From Acinetobacter lactucae (lineage in GTDB: Bacteria > Pseudomonadota > Gammaproteobacteria > Pseudomonadales > Moraxellaceae), in assembly GCF_001605885.1 (NCBI RefSeq), contig NZ_LRPE01000036.1, positions 124,001 through 188,000 of the forward strand: a stretch of 64,000 nt of DNA, read 5' to 3'. Position 1 is the stretch's first letter; each line of letters opens with the position of its first letter. Position numbers and translations under genes: made by a program. Positions 43,702 to 52,094 of the stretch are shown piece after piece. The notes beneath the pieces were generated by a model, which did not search any database, was not told where the DNA came from, and saw only the letters and a list, made by a program, of their open reading frames with translations.

Positions 43702-44960
43702 AAATTGCCATTATTGGTTCGGGTATATCTGGACTTTACGCAGCTTGGAGATTGTCAAAACAACATGAGGTCACCGTGTATGAAAAAAATAACTATTTTG
43801 GTGGTCATACTGACACTCACGAGTTAGAAATAGAAGGCACTAAAGTCGCGGTAGATAGTGGTTTTATTGTGTTTAATGACTATAACTATCCGTTATTTAC
43901 CGACATGCTTAAAAAATTAGGCGTAGAAACTCAAAGCAGCGATATGAGTTTTTCGGTGAATAATCTGGTCAGTGGACTTCAATATAACCCTTCAAAAAAA
44001 TGGTCGCTCTTTGCCCGTCCGCAGAACTTTTTAAACCGAAAATTTCTGCAAATGCTCTCAGATTTGCTGCGCTTTTATGATGACAATAAAGATATAGATG
44101 TTGCAGATATTGATCCTAATTTATCGATTGAAGAATATTTAGACCTTCACAAATATAGCCCCGAGTTCCGTTATGAGCATCTTTATCCGATGTGCGGTGC
44201 CTTATGGTCGGCTCCGGTTGAGCAAGTAGGCCAGATTCCATATCGATTTGTGGTGAGCTTTTTTCAGCATCACCGCATGTTACAGCTAAAAGAGCGGCCG
44301 CAATGGCAAACGGTTAAACACGGTTCAGCAAGTTATATTCATGCTATTCAAAAGAATTGCCCATCCATTGAGTGGAAATTTGCAGAAGTAAAAGCTGTGA
44401 GCCGTTTACCAGAAACAGTTTTGATCGAAACCGTAGAAGGGCAAGTCCAATATGATTGGGTGATTTTTGCAAGTCATGCTGACGATACCCTAAGTCTATT
44501 AAAAGATCCTTCTTCACTTGAACGGGAAATATTAAGCCAATTTGGTTATCAAGATAATCGAATGGTGGTTCACCGCGATATTTCGATTATGCCTAAAAGT
44601 CGTTTGCAGTGGGCAAGCTGGCATGTACATGTAACGCCAACATCCCAAGTTCAAAATGATGCATCTGACATCCATTATGGTTTTACCTACTGGATGAACA
44701 ATTTGCAGAATTTATCCTGCACTACTCAGGTTTTTTGCACTCTAAATCCGAATATGAAAATTAAAGCCGAAGATATCTTGGTGGAGCGGGAATATCGTCA
44801 TCCCGTATTCGATGCAAAAGCCATTCAAGCTCAATCTCGTTGGCACGACATTAATGGACAAAATCGGACTTCGTTTTGTGGAGCATATTGGGGGTGGGGC
44901 TTTCACGAAGACGGCGCCCGCAGTGCAGCACGTGTTGTTGAGCAACTCTTAGCGTTATAA
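43698..44960 (+). CDS. FAD-dependent oxidoreductase (amine-oxidase/desaturase fold)
   Basis: A 420-residue protein with the N-terminal dinucleotide motif GSGISGLYAAWRL, then YEKNNYFGGHTDT, as in flavin amine oxidases and carotenoid-desaturase-like proteins. The C-terminus SFCGAYWGWGFHEDGARSA is typical of the subgroup found beside DUF1365 and CFA genes. Related proteins in Rhodobacter are linked to unusual fatty acid synthesis under singlet-oxygen stress. The substrate here is probably a membrane acyl chain, by inference. Confidence 0.85.
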   Translation: MKIAIIGSGISGLYAAWRLSKQHEVTVYEKNNYFGGHTDTHELEIEGTKVAVDSGFIVFNDYNYPLFTDMLKKLGVETQSSDMSFSVNNLVSGLQYNPSKKWSLFARPQNFLNRKFLQMLSDLLRFYDDNKDIDVADIDPNLSIEEYLDLHKYSPEFRYEHLYPMCGALWSAPVEQVGQIPYRFVVSFFQHHRMLQLKERPQWQTVKHGSASYIHAIQKNCPSIEWKFAEVKAVSRLPETVLIETVEGQVQYDWVIFASHADDTLSLLKDPSSLEREILSQFGYQDNRMVVHRDISIMPKSRLQWASWHVHVTPTSQVQNDASDIHYGFTYWMNNLQNLSCTTQVFCTLNPNMKIKAEDILVEREYRHPVFDAKAIQAQSRWHDINGQNRTSFCGAYWGWGFHEDGARSAARVVEQLLAL

Positions 44961-44981
44961 AAATAAGTAAGGAGCTTTCAA

Positions 44982-45773
44982 ATGTTATTAAATAAACTTG
45001 CTATCGCTCCTGCACTTATTCGTCACAGACGCTATAGCCCGAAACTGCATCAGTTTACATCGACTTTAAATTATTTATGGTTCGATCCAGATCAATTAGA
45101 TGATATTACAAAAGATTGTTCACTCTGGTCGACGGATCACTGGAATGTATTAAAACTATCCGAAAATGATTTTTTGAACATGTATTACGGTTCTATAAGG
45201 GAAAAAGTAGAGAAAGCGATACTACAAAATAACCACTTGCATCTTCGACCAGACTGGCAAATCCGAGTGTTGGCTTTGCCTCGTTGTTTGGGTTTTCGCT
45301 TTAATTCGGTCGTATTTTATTTTGTTTTAAATAAATTTGGAAAACCTCTATTTATTCTTAGTGAAATCACCAACACCCCGTGGAATGAACGAAAAGTTTA
45401 CACACACGACTGCATAAAACAGCAGAGTCAGGTGGGTGATTATCAGACTTACGATTTTAACTTTGAAAAGTCATTTCATGTTTCGCCGTTCATGCCTATG
45501 CAGTTGACTTACCGTTGGCGATTTAGTTTCTCTGACCAACAGAATGTCATTCATATGCAGCTCTTTGAAGAGCAAAAACAAGTCTTTGACGCGACTATGC
45601 GTTTTGAGCTTGAGCCCATCACATTTCCTTCACAGCAATATCGATATGCTCTTATCAACAGCTTAGCGCCTTTTAAGATGCTGTTTTCAATATATTTAGA
45701 GGCATTTAAGTTGTGGCGAAAAAAAGTTCCATTTTATCGTCATCCTAAAAAGATCAAGGTAGATAAGACATGA
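44982..45773 (+). CDS. DUF1365 family protein
   Basis: A 263-residue DUF1365 protein (IRHRRYSPKLHQF near the start; LPRCLGFRFNSVVFYFVL and FHVSPFMPMQLTYRWRF in the middle). It is beta-rich with no signal peptide. It co-occurs with FAD oxidoreductase and CFA-like genes in many proteobacteria and belongs to the methyl-branched/furan fatty acid gene neighbourhood; its chemistry is unresolved. It overlaps the next gene by 4 bp. Confidence 0.88.
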   Translation: MLLNKLAIAPALIRHRRYSPKLHQFTSTLNYLWFDPDQLDDITKDCSLWSTDHWNVLKLSENDFLNMYYGSIREKVEKAILQNNHLHLRPDWQIRVLALPRCLGFRFNSVVFYFVLNKFGKPLFILSEITNTPWNERKVYTHDCIKQQSQVGDYQTYDFNFEKSFHVSPFMPMQLTYRWRFSFSDQQNVIHMQLFEEQKQVFDATMRFELEPITFPSQQYRYALINSLAPFKMLFSIYLEAFKLWRKKVPFYRHPKKIKVDKT

Positions 45774-46969
45774 TAAAAACATTTCTTTATGGTGAAGATG
45801 ACTCACTACCGTTATTGCTCAAGAGTCTTCTCAAACTACGTCATGGACAGATCACTTTTCAGGGCGCGTGGAATGGGATGGTCGGTGAAGTTTCAGACTT
45901 ACATGCTGTGATTGAAGTTCACAATCCTTTGTTGATGGATCTCATTTTAAAAAATGGTGTTTTAGGAGCAGCAGAAGGCTATATCCGTGGTGACTGGAGC
46001 AGCGAACACCTTGTCGAGTTGATTCAGATCTTGGCACGTAATCGAGCCGTGTTAGACCAACTTAACCAGAATGTTATTGCGCAAGCGAGCCAGTTTTTTC
46101 TAAAAGCTTGGTATCAAAATCGAAAGAACTCTATAAGTGGTAGCCGTAAAAATATTGCCGAGCATTACGACTTAAGTAACGACTTTTTCAAATTATTTTT
46201 AGATCCATCTTTAATGTATTCAAGTGCCGTTTTTGAAAATGAAAACATGACTCTTGAAGAAGCATCTGATTTAAAAAAAGAGATCATTTGTAAAAAGCTA
46301 GATTTAAAACCACTCGATCATTTGGTTGAAATTGGAAGTGGGTGGGGTGGTTTTGCCATTTATGCAGCACAGCATTATGGCTGTAGAGTAACGACCATTA
46401 CCATTTCACAAGCTCAATATGATGAAGCGGTTACTCGTGTAAATGAGGCTGGTTTGGCACATCGAATTGATGTGCAACTCAAAGACTACCGCTTGCTCGA
46501 AGGTAAGTTCGATAAGCTGGTTTCAATTGAAATGGTTGAGGCAGTGGGTGCGCAATATTTATCGACATACTTTGATCGGTGTAAAGCCCTCTTAAAACCG
46601 AAAGGTTTAGCTTTTATTCAAGCTATTACCATCGAAGATTTTCGCTATAAAAAAGCATTAAATACAGTTGATTATATTAAGCGCTATATTTTCCCTGGTA
46701 GCTTCATTCCTAGTGTGAGTGTATTAACTCAAACCGCTTCTGAGAGCGGTTTAAGGTTAAAGCATTTAAATGATATCGGTTTAAGTTATGCGCAAACACT
46801 TCATCACTGGCGAGCGCGGTTTTTAGCAGCGAGGGAACAAGTGTTGGCTCTCGGTTTTGATGAAAACTTCATTCGCATGTGGGATTTCTATTTATGTTAT
46901 TGCGAAGGCGGTTTTAAAGAAGGCGTGATAAGCAATGTTCACTTGTTGTTTGAAAGTACCAGTTACTAA
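45770..46969 (+). CDS. CFA synthase-like SAM-dependent acyl-lipid methyltransferase 1
   Basis: A 399-residue protein: N-terminal lipid-binding domain (1 to about 110), then a methyltransferase domain with SAM loop VEIGSGWGGFAIYAA. Compared from memory with E. coli Cfa, Glu239 is kept (MVEAV). Cys139 appears as Ser (YSSAVF), the His266 position is Gln and the Tyr317 position is Arg, so the bicarbonate site seems altered. It may methylate an acyl double bond without ring closure. Central gene of the cluster. Confidence 0.88.
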   Translation: MIKTFLYGEDDSLPLLLKSLLKLRHGQITFQGAWNGMVGEVSDLHAVIEVHNPLLMDLILKNGVLGAAEGYIRGDWSSEHLVELIQILARNRAVLDQLNQNVIAQASQFFLKAWYQNRKNSISGSRKNIAEHYDLSNDFFKLFLDPSLMYSSAVFENENMTLEEASDLKKEIICKKLDLKPLDHLVEIGSGWGGFAIYAAQHYGCRVTTITISQAQYDEAVTRVNEAGLAHRIDVQLKDYRLLEGKFDKLVSIEMVEAVGAQYLSTYFDRCKALLKPKGLAFIQAITIEDFRYKKALNTVDYIKRYIFPGSFIPSVSVLTQTASESGLRLKHLNDIGLSYAQTLHHWRARFLAAREQVLALGFDENFIRMWDFYLCYCEGGFKEGVISNVHLLFESTSY

Positions 46970-46998
46970 CTCAAACAGCTCAAGTAAGGAGACTGCTC

Positions 46999-47778
46999 AT
47001 GTTTTGGAATTTACTGATTCTAGATTTAATGATCATGTTGCTAAGCTGGTTGCTTGCCACAGCAAATGGCCGAGCTGGAATAGTAGATGCTGCATGGAGT
47101 TTTTGTCTGGCAGTCAACATTATTGTGTCTTCATTACTCATTTCAGTTGCTCCGGTTGAAGTACGAATTTTTATTGGTGTTTTTAGCGGCTTATGGTTTT
47201 TAAGACTATTTTGGCACCTGTTAAGACGTTATCAATCTGAACAAAAAGAAGATGGCCGTTACGCGAACATGCGTAAGGCGATGGGTAAGTTTCAGCATAT
47301 TGGCTTTTTATTATTTTTTATTTTTCAAACACTTTTAGTGCTTTTATTCTTTTTACCAATGTGGACGCTGCTCAATGTAGAGGCAACTCTGTGGAGTAGT
47401 GGATACAAATTTGCTTTAGTGATTGCAGCTGTAATTATGGCGATTGCTTTCATTGGAGAGCAGATTGCTGATCAGCAGCTATACCGATTTAAATTAAATC
47501 CAGATCATCGTGGCAAAACGATGGATCAGGGTTTATGGCGTTATTCACGTCATCCAAATTATTTTTTTGAATGGTTACACTGGTTTGCCTATCCAATCAT
47601 TGGTTTAGCAGTGGGCCAATATTTATTGTGGATTTATCCGTTACTGATGTGGCTATTTTTATATTACGTCACGGGTATTCCATTCAGTGAAAAACAAGCA
47701 ATTAAAAGTCGCGGTCAAAATTATCTTGATTATCAACAAAAAACGTCAATGTTTATTCCGCGGAAACCCAAAAAATAG
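46999..47778 (+). CDS. DUF1295 family membrane protein (steroid 5-alpha-reductase-like)
   Basis: A 259-residue integral membrane protein with about six helices and the C-terminal signature GLWRYSRHPNYFFEWLHW, shared by DUF1295, isoprenylcysteine methyltransferases and steroid 5-alpha reductases. These enzymes reduce or methylate lipids using NADPH or SAM. It lies 29 bp after methyltransferase 1 and 8 bp before methyltransferase 2, so it is very likely in the same pathway. Confidence 0.88.
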   Translation: MFWNLLILDLMIMLLSWLLATANGRAGIVDAAWSFCLAVNIIVSSLLISVAPVEVRIFIGVFSGLWFLRLFWHLLRRYQSEQKEDGRYANMRKAMGKFQHIGFLLFFIFQTLLVLLFFLPMWTLLNVEATLWSSGYKFALVIAAVIMAIAFIGEQIADQQLYRFKLNPDHRGKTMDQGLWRYSRHPNYFFEWLHWFAYPIIGLAVGQYLLWIYPLLMWLFLYYVTGIPFSEKQAIKSRGQNYLDYQQKTSMFIPRKPKK

Positions 47779-47786
47779 GTGCGCAT

Positions 47787-48833
47787 ATGGATTTTATTGT
47801 TCATCAGTCTTTAAAAATTGTTGAAAGTGGTGTGGTTCCGGATCATGCAATTCGAGCTGCAATCCGTGCTTTAAGCAAAAAACGCTTAATTCAAGAAGGC
47901 CGTTTTGACCCTGAGCAAAGCGCACAGCGTTACATCGATGTGCTTAATATGCTGAAGAGGAGTGAAATCGCGGTTGAAACCGATAAGGCAAATGAGCAAC
48001 ACTATGAATTGCCGACCGAGTTTTTTCAAGCGGTGCTTGGAAAAAGACTCAAATATAGTGCATGTTATTTTCCAACTAAAACAACAACTTTAGATCAGGC
48101 AGAAGAGTTGGCTCTTCAGCTTTATTGTGAACGAGCACAACTTAAAAACGGTCAACACATTTTAGAGTTGGGCTGTGGCTGGGGTTCTTTAACTTTGTGG
48201 ATGGCAGAAAACTATCCGCGCTCACAGATTACAGCTGTTTCAAATTCTGCAACGCAAAAAAAGCACATTCTTTGGCAAGCAGAATTGAGAGGTTTAACTA
48301 ATGTTGAAGTGCTCACTTGTGATGTGAATGTGCTGGAATTAGACCAGAGTAAGTTTGATCGAGTTGTATCGGTTGAAATGTTTGAACATGTCCGTAATTA
48401 CCAACGTCTTTTTGAAAAAATTCAGCGATGGCTAAAGGCAGATGGCTTACTGTGGTGTCATATTTTTTGTCATCGCTTTTTACATTATCCTTTTGAAGTA
48501 AAATCAGATTATGATTGGATGTCTAAGTATTTCTTTACTGGCGGTTTAATGCCTTCGACTTCCACTTTTTTGCATTTCCAAGAGCATTTAGAGTTGGCTC
48601 AACATTGGCAGTGGTCAGGTGAGCACTATATGAGAACGGCAAATGCTTGGCTTGATAATATGGATAACCAAGAAGTCGAACTGAAACCGCTGTTTAAAAA
48701 AATCTATGGAAAAGATGCCAATATTTGGTGGCAACGCTGGCGTATTTTCTTCATGGCTTGTGCTGAGTTATTTGGTTTTGAGCAAGGTCAAGAATGGGTT
48801 ATTGGTCACTTTTTATTTAAAAAGAGATCATAG
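47787..48833 (+). CDS. CFA-like SAM-dependent methyltransferase 2
   Basis: A 348-residue protein lacking the full N-terminal Cfa lipid domain. It has SAM loop LELGCGWGSLTLWMA, QHYELPTEFF before it, and VEMFEHV (Glu239 equivalent kept). At the Cys139 region it reads YSACYF, shifted by one from YSCAY of Cfa. The His266 equivalent is present (CHIF), and the Tyr317 position looks like Leu. It is clearly different from methyltransferase 1, suggesting two successive or alternative methylations. Confidence 0.85.
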   Translation: MDFIVHQSLKIVESGVVPDHAIRAAIRALSKKRLIQEGRFDPEQSAQRYIDVLNMLKRSEIAVETDKANEQHYELPTEFFQAVLGKRLKYSACYFPTKTTTLDQAEELALQLYCERAQLKNGQHILELGCGWGSLTLWMAENYPRSQITAVSNSATQKKHILWQAELRGLTNVEVLTCDVNVLELDQSKFDRVVSVEMFEHVRNYQRLFEKIQRWLKADGLLWCHIFCHRFLHYPFEVKSDYDWMSKYFFTGGLMPSTSTFLHFQEHLELAQHWQWSGEHYMRTANAWLDNMDNQEVELKPLFKKIYGKDANIWWQRWRIFFMACAELFGFEQGQEWVIGHFLFKKRS

Positions 48834-48865
48834 TAATTTCTATAGCCTATCCCGGCGATAAAGAT

Positions 48866-50194
48866 ATGATAAGAACTCGACATGATGGTAAAGCTAGTCA
48901 TCCATTAGCCCAAATGTTCAATCGATATTATTGGTTGCAGATTGGTCTGATTGCACTATCGATCGTGGTCGGGTTGGCTTGTAGTGCTTGGGTCATTAAA
49001 GGCTCTCTACTTAAAACTGCTTTAGAGCAGGAAATGGAACATTACTGGACGCGCATAGAACGTAACCCGGATGCAGATTTACCTGATACCAAAAATTTAT
49101 ATGGATATCGGTGGAATACTCAGGTCGCGCCTCAACCTTTTCGTGGCATGCATTTAGAAAGTGGCGTGCACCGAGTATTTGTTGATGGTAAAGAGCGGAT
49201 GACGGTATACGGTGAACGTAATGGTCAGCATGTTCTGTTGGTATTTGGTGAAAGCAATGTCAACAAGCTGATCTGGTTATTTGGCCTTGCACCGCTGATG
49301 TTCAGTTTGTCGGTTTTATATAGCTTTTTGTGGTGGTCAAATCGAAGAGCAAGACGCTATTTTTCTCCAATTACGCGGTTAGCGAATGCTTTAGAAAATA
49401 TTGATTGGGCCCATCAAGACACTCAGGCATCTCCTTTTAGAGATATCAATACCAATGGCAATATGGAAGCCGAATATCTCAAACAAGCTTTGGAAAAATA
49501 TCATCAGGTTTTAAGTGATTTTATTCGACGCGAAAGAGAATTTACGGGAGATGTGAGCCATGAGTTGCGTACTCCGCTCACCATTTTGAAAGGGAATGTA
49601 CAACTGTGTCAGGCGAAGTATGGAGATGATAAATCTTTAGTTCGTCTTCATAATACAATTGAAGATATGCAGTTGCTCGTCGATACCTTGCTTGCAATTG
49701 CACGTAATACGGTAAAAAGCTTACCGTCTGAGAAAAATTTATTATCCAAAACGGTGAAGGACTTAGTTGAAAGTTTAGAAGCGGTAAGCGTGAGTAAAGG
49801 AATATATATTAATATTCAACCTGATGGTTCTGAACAGCCACGCTGGTTATATCCCTCTATGACAAAAATGGTTTTAAGTAATATTTTACGTAATGCACTG
49901 AACTACTCACAGGGTTCACAAATCGACATCATTCAACAGAAAAACAGCCTGATTATTGCAGATAATGGAATTGGAATTTCTTTACCTAATGATGTGAAGG
50001 TACAAGAGCTTAGTGACTCCCAACTCTCTTTAAAAGTTAAAGGACATGGTATTGGGCTCCAATTGGTACAGAAGCTTTGTAAACAATTAGGATGGCGAGT
50101 GGAGTTGTTTGATCGACAATATTATTTAACCACTCATCCTGAACTTGATTTGGAACCGACCACGGGATTAATTGTTGTGGTCTATTTAAGTTAA
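48866..50194 (+). CDS. Sensor histidine kinase of the lipid cluster
   Basis: A 442-residue protein with two membrane helices (about residues 23-47 and 132-155), a short periplasmic sensor between them, then H-box DVSHELRTPLTIL, N-box NILRNALNYS, G1 IADNGIGI and G2 KGHGIGLQLV, all intact. It is the last gene of the plus-strand operon. The presumed partner regulator is encoded on the opposite strand and shares the stop region: TTAA at 50191-50194 supplies both stop codons. Confidence 0.9.
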   Translation: MIRTRHDGKASHPLAQMFNRYYWLQIGLIALSIVVGLACSAWVIKGSLLKTALEQEMEHYWTRIERNPDADLPDTKNLYGYRWNTQVAPQPFRGMHLESGVHRVFVDGKERMTVYGERNGQHVLLVFGESNVNKLIWLFGLAPLMFSLSVLYSFLWWSNRRARRYFSPITRLANALENIDWAHQDTQASPFRDINTNGNMEAEYLKQALEKYHQVLSDFIRREREFTGDVSHELRTPLTILKGNVQLCQAKYGDDKSLVRLHNTIEDMQLLVDTLLAIARNTVKSLPSEKNLLSKTVKDLVESLEAVSVSKGIYINIQPDGSEQPRWLYPSMTKMVLSNILRNALNYSQGSQIDIIQQKNSLIIADNGIGISLPNDVKVQELSDSQLSLKVKGHGIGLQLVQKLCKQLGWRVELFDRQYYLTTHPELDLEPTTGLIVVVYLS

Positions 50195-50886
50195 CTCGTA
50201 GAACTGTCTAAAGCTATTTTTAAACCGACACCCGCTACTGTATGTAATAGTTTTGGGTCAAAAGGTTTATCCACCATTTTTCTTAAGTTATAGATGTGAC
50301 TACGTAACGCATCGCTTTCAGGTCCTTCGTCTCCCCATAGCTCCATCATGAGTTCTTGTTTAGTTACCACTTTAGGAGACTGGCGCATCAAAATTTTTAA
50401 TAGTTTAAATTGAATAGGGGGTAACTCGATATTATTGCCGGCACGAACCACGGTTTGAGTTGCACTATCAAGAATTAAATCATGAATCTGAATTTTATGA
50501 TGAGTGACCTCACCAGCAGCTCTTTTTATTAAGGCACGAATCCGCATTACTAATTCATTAAAATCAAAAGGTTTTACCAAATAATCATCAGTTCCAGCAG
50601 TAAAGCCTTTAAGTTTGTCATCTAAAGTGTCTCTTGCTGTGAGCATAAGAACGGGAATATCAACCCCTTGTTCGGTGCGTAGCCAGTTGCATAGATCATA
50701 ACCCGAGCCATCGGGCAAATTTATATCGAGTAGCAAAAGGTGATAATGCTGCGATTTTAGAAAAGTCCGAGCAGCATCTAAATTACGTGCATGATCGACA
50801 ACATAACCATGCACTTCAAGAAATTCGCAGACCGTTGCTGCGAGTTCAAAATGGTCCTCAACCATGAGGATAAAGTGATTACCCAT
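50191..50886 (-). CDS. Response regulator, OmpR/PhoB family, of the lipid cluster
   Basis: A 231-residue protein. The receiver domain has the acceptor Asp in LLLLDINLPDGSG and the Lys in DDYLVKPFD. The winged helix domain ends RSHIYNLRKMVDKPFDPKLLHTVAGVGLKI. It is encoded tail-to-tail with the kinase gene, overlapping by 4 bp, and as the last gene of the minus-strand operon. It is the best candidate to bind the 11-bp-period direct repeats at 41981, 42661 and 51983. Confidence 0.9.
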   Translation of the reverse strand: MGNHFILMVEDHFELAATVCEFLEVHGYVVDHARNLDAARTFLKSQHYHLLLLDINLPDGSGYDLCNWLRTEQGVDIPVLMLTARDTLDDKLKGFTAGTDDYLVKPFDFNELVMRIRALIKRAAGEVTHHKIQIHDLILDSATQTVVRAGNNIELPPIQFKLLKILMRQSPKVVTKQELMMELWGDEGPESDALRSHIYNLRKMVDKPFDPKLLHTVAGVGLKIALDSSTS

Positions 50887-50903
50887 GAGATTTTATTAAG
50901 CCA

Positions 50904-51398
50904 TTAATTTAGTAGTTGTTGTTTTAATTTAGCATTAAACGGTTCTTGACCAAACCAGATTTTAAAATATTGATTTGCATTCGGATTGTTTAAAGAACCG
51001 AGTAGCTTTTGGTTTAATTTCAGTTCTAGTTTTTGGTTCTCATGTTGATAGTAGAGACTGTAAAGATCTCCACTCTTAATTGGCCGATATAGCTCATTAA
51101 TATGATTCAGTGGAGATTTAGCATCAAAGCCATTAACATTTTTCTTTAAAAAATGGCTTGCTGCACGTTTAAATGCCCACTCGGGAATATCTCGGTCGTA
51201 GCTAAAGTCCATTTTGATGCTTTGAGTTTGCCAATTTTTTTGACAATCTTCAGCAAAGTAACTGACATTTCCTACCTTCTTACTCGTGACCATTAACGGC
51301 GCTGAACTGCATTTTTTCAGTTCAGCCGCATTAGCTTGGGATACGATTAAGATTCCCAGAAATATTAAGATTCGACTTTTTTGAACGGCAATACCCAT
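50904..51398 (-). CDS. Secreted chalcone isomerase-like protein
   Basis: A 164-residue protein with a signal peptide (to about NAA, residue 25). The mature part follows the bacterial chalcone-isomerase-like pattern: DIPEWAFKRAASHFL, KSGDLYSLYYQ, then LGSLNNPNANQYFKIWFGQEPFNAKLKQQLL. Bacterial members of this fold are probably fatty-acid-binding rather than flavonoid enzymes. This fits the lipid context and the common co-occurrence with DUF1365/CFA genes. The start overlaps the upstream lipoprotein gene by 34 bp. Confidence 0.8.
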   Translation of the reverse strand: MGIAVQKSRILIFLGILIVSQANAAELKKCSSAPLMVTSKKVGNVSYFAEDCQKNWQTQSIKMDFSYDRDIPEWAFKRAASHFLKKNVNGFDAKSPLNHINELYRPIKSGDLYSLYYQHENQKLELKLNQKLLGSLNNPNANQYFKIWFGQEPFNAKLKQQLLN

Positions 51399-51937
51399 TT
51401 ATATACTCCTCCAAATATTGGTAAAGAACGGTAGAGGCCATTCGCTGGATCCCAATAATCTTGCTGGAAAATAATTTTTTGTTGGTCGTTAATCTTAATT
51501 TGACTAATTCCATAAGAAGCCATGGTTTTTGATCGCCCTAGCATTTTAAAGTCATAAGTCATGTACCAATGGATATAGGCGGTATCTTGGTGATGAGTTG
51601 CACTAATGAGTTTTACTGTGACATTACTCACTCGAGCATTCATACCTTCAAAATGCTTAATGAGATCTTTCTTTTGAGTGAACTGCGAGAGTGTGTCATT
51701 GATATACAGCTGATCAGCGTAAAGATTGCTGGCATTATTCACAAAAGAAGGGGTACCAAGCGTATTAAATGCGGCAACAAAACGATTGCCGATATCTAGT
51801 GCCTGTTGGTCATTTAATGCTATTCCATTAATTTTTTGTTCAGCTTTGCCATAGTCACCTGAGTAACTAGGTACACTTTTACACGCGGTTAAACCTACTA
51901 GGGTTATCAGCCCTAGGGCTGTAGTTATAATTTTCAT
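51365..51937 (-). CDS. NTF2-like (SnoaL-type) lipoprotein
   Basis: About 190 residues from ATG 51937, with a type II signal peptide whose lipobox is LTAC. The mature domain has an NTF2/SnoaL-like layout (ALDIGNRFVAAFN..., ...YIHWYMTYDFKML..., ...KIIFQQDYWDPANGLYRSLPIFG). It is the first gene of the minus-strand operon lipoprotein / chalcone-isomerase-like / response regulator. A DUF with this fold is often next to the FAD-DUF1365-CFA set in other proteobacteria. Confidence 0.8.
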   Translation of the reverse strand: MKIITTALGLITLVGLTACKSVPSYSGDYGKAEQKINGIALNDQQALDIGNRFVAAFNTLGTPSFVNNASNLYADQLYINDTLSQFTQKKDLIKHFEGMNARVSNVTVKLISATHHQDTAYIHWYMTYDFKMLGRSKTMASYGISQIKINDQQKIIFQQDYWDPANGLYRSLPIFGGVYKWVLPFKKVES

Positions 51938-51963
51938 GTCGATATCCAAGCCAACTTTATAAG

Positions 51964-51999
51964 ATTAAATTAAAGAGCTGGTCGTGAAGTTTGCGTGAA
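51964..51999 (-). promoter_or_regulatory. Response-regulator box upstream of the minus-strand operon
   Basis: On the minus strand there is TTCACG-N5-TTCACG (51999-51994, 51988-51983; period 11 bp), then TTTAAT -10-like elements 8 or 13 bp further on. It is the same architecture as at 41981 on the plus strand. Confidence 0.6.
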
Positions 52000-52094
52000 T
52001 TCTTATGCTTTATGATTGACGTTTAGAGGCTGGTTTTTAGAAAGGGTTAGATACTATCTCTCTCAAAATATCTTTGAAATAATGCTTTAAAAAT

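Noticed and set aside
46935..47159. 74-codon ORF overlapping the CFA-like methyltransferase 1 and DUF1295 genes
   Set aside because: Different frame from both genuine genes, and Cys/Ser-rich low-quality composition.
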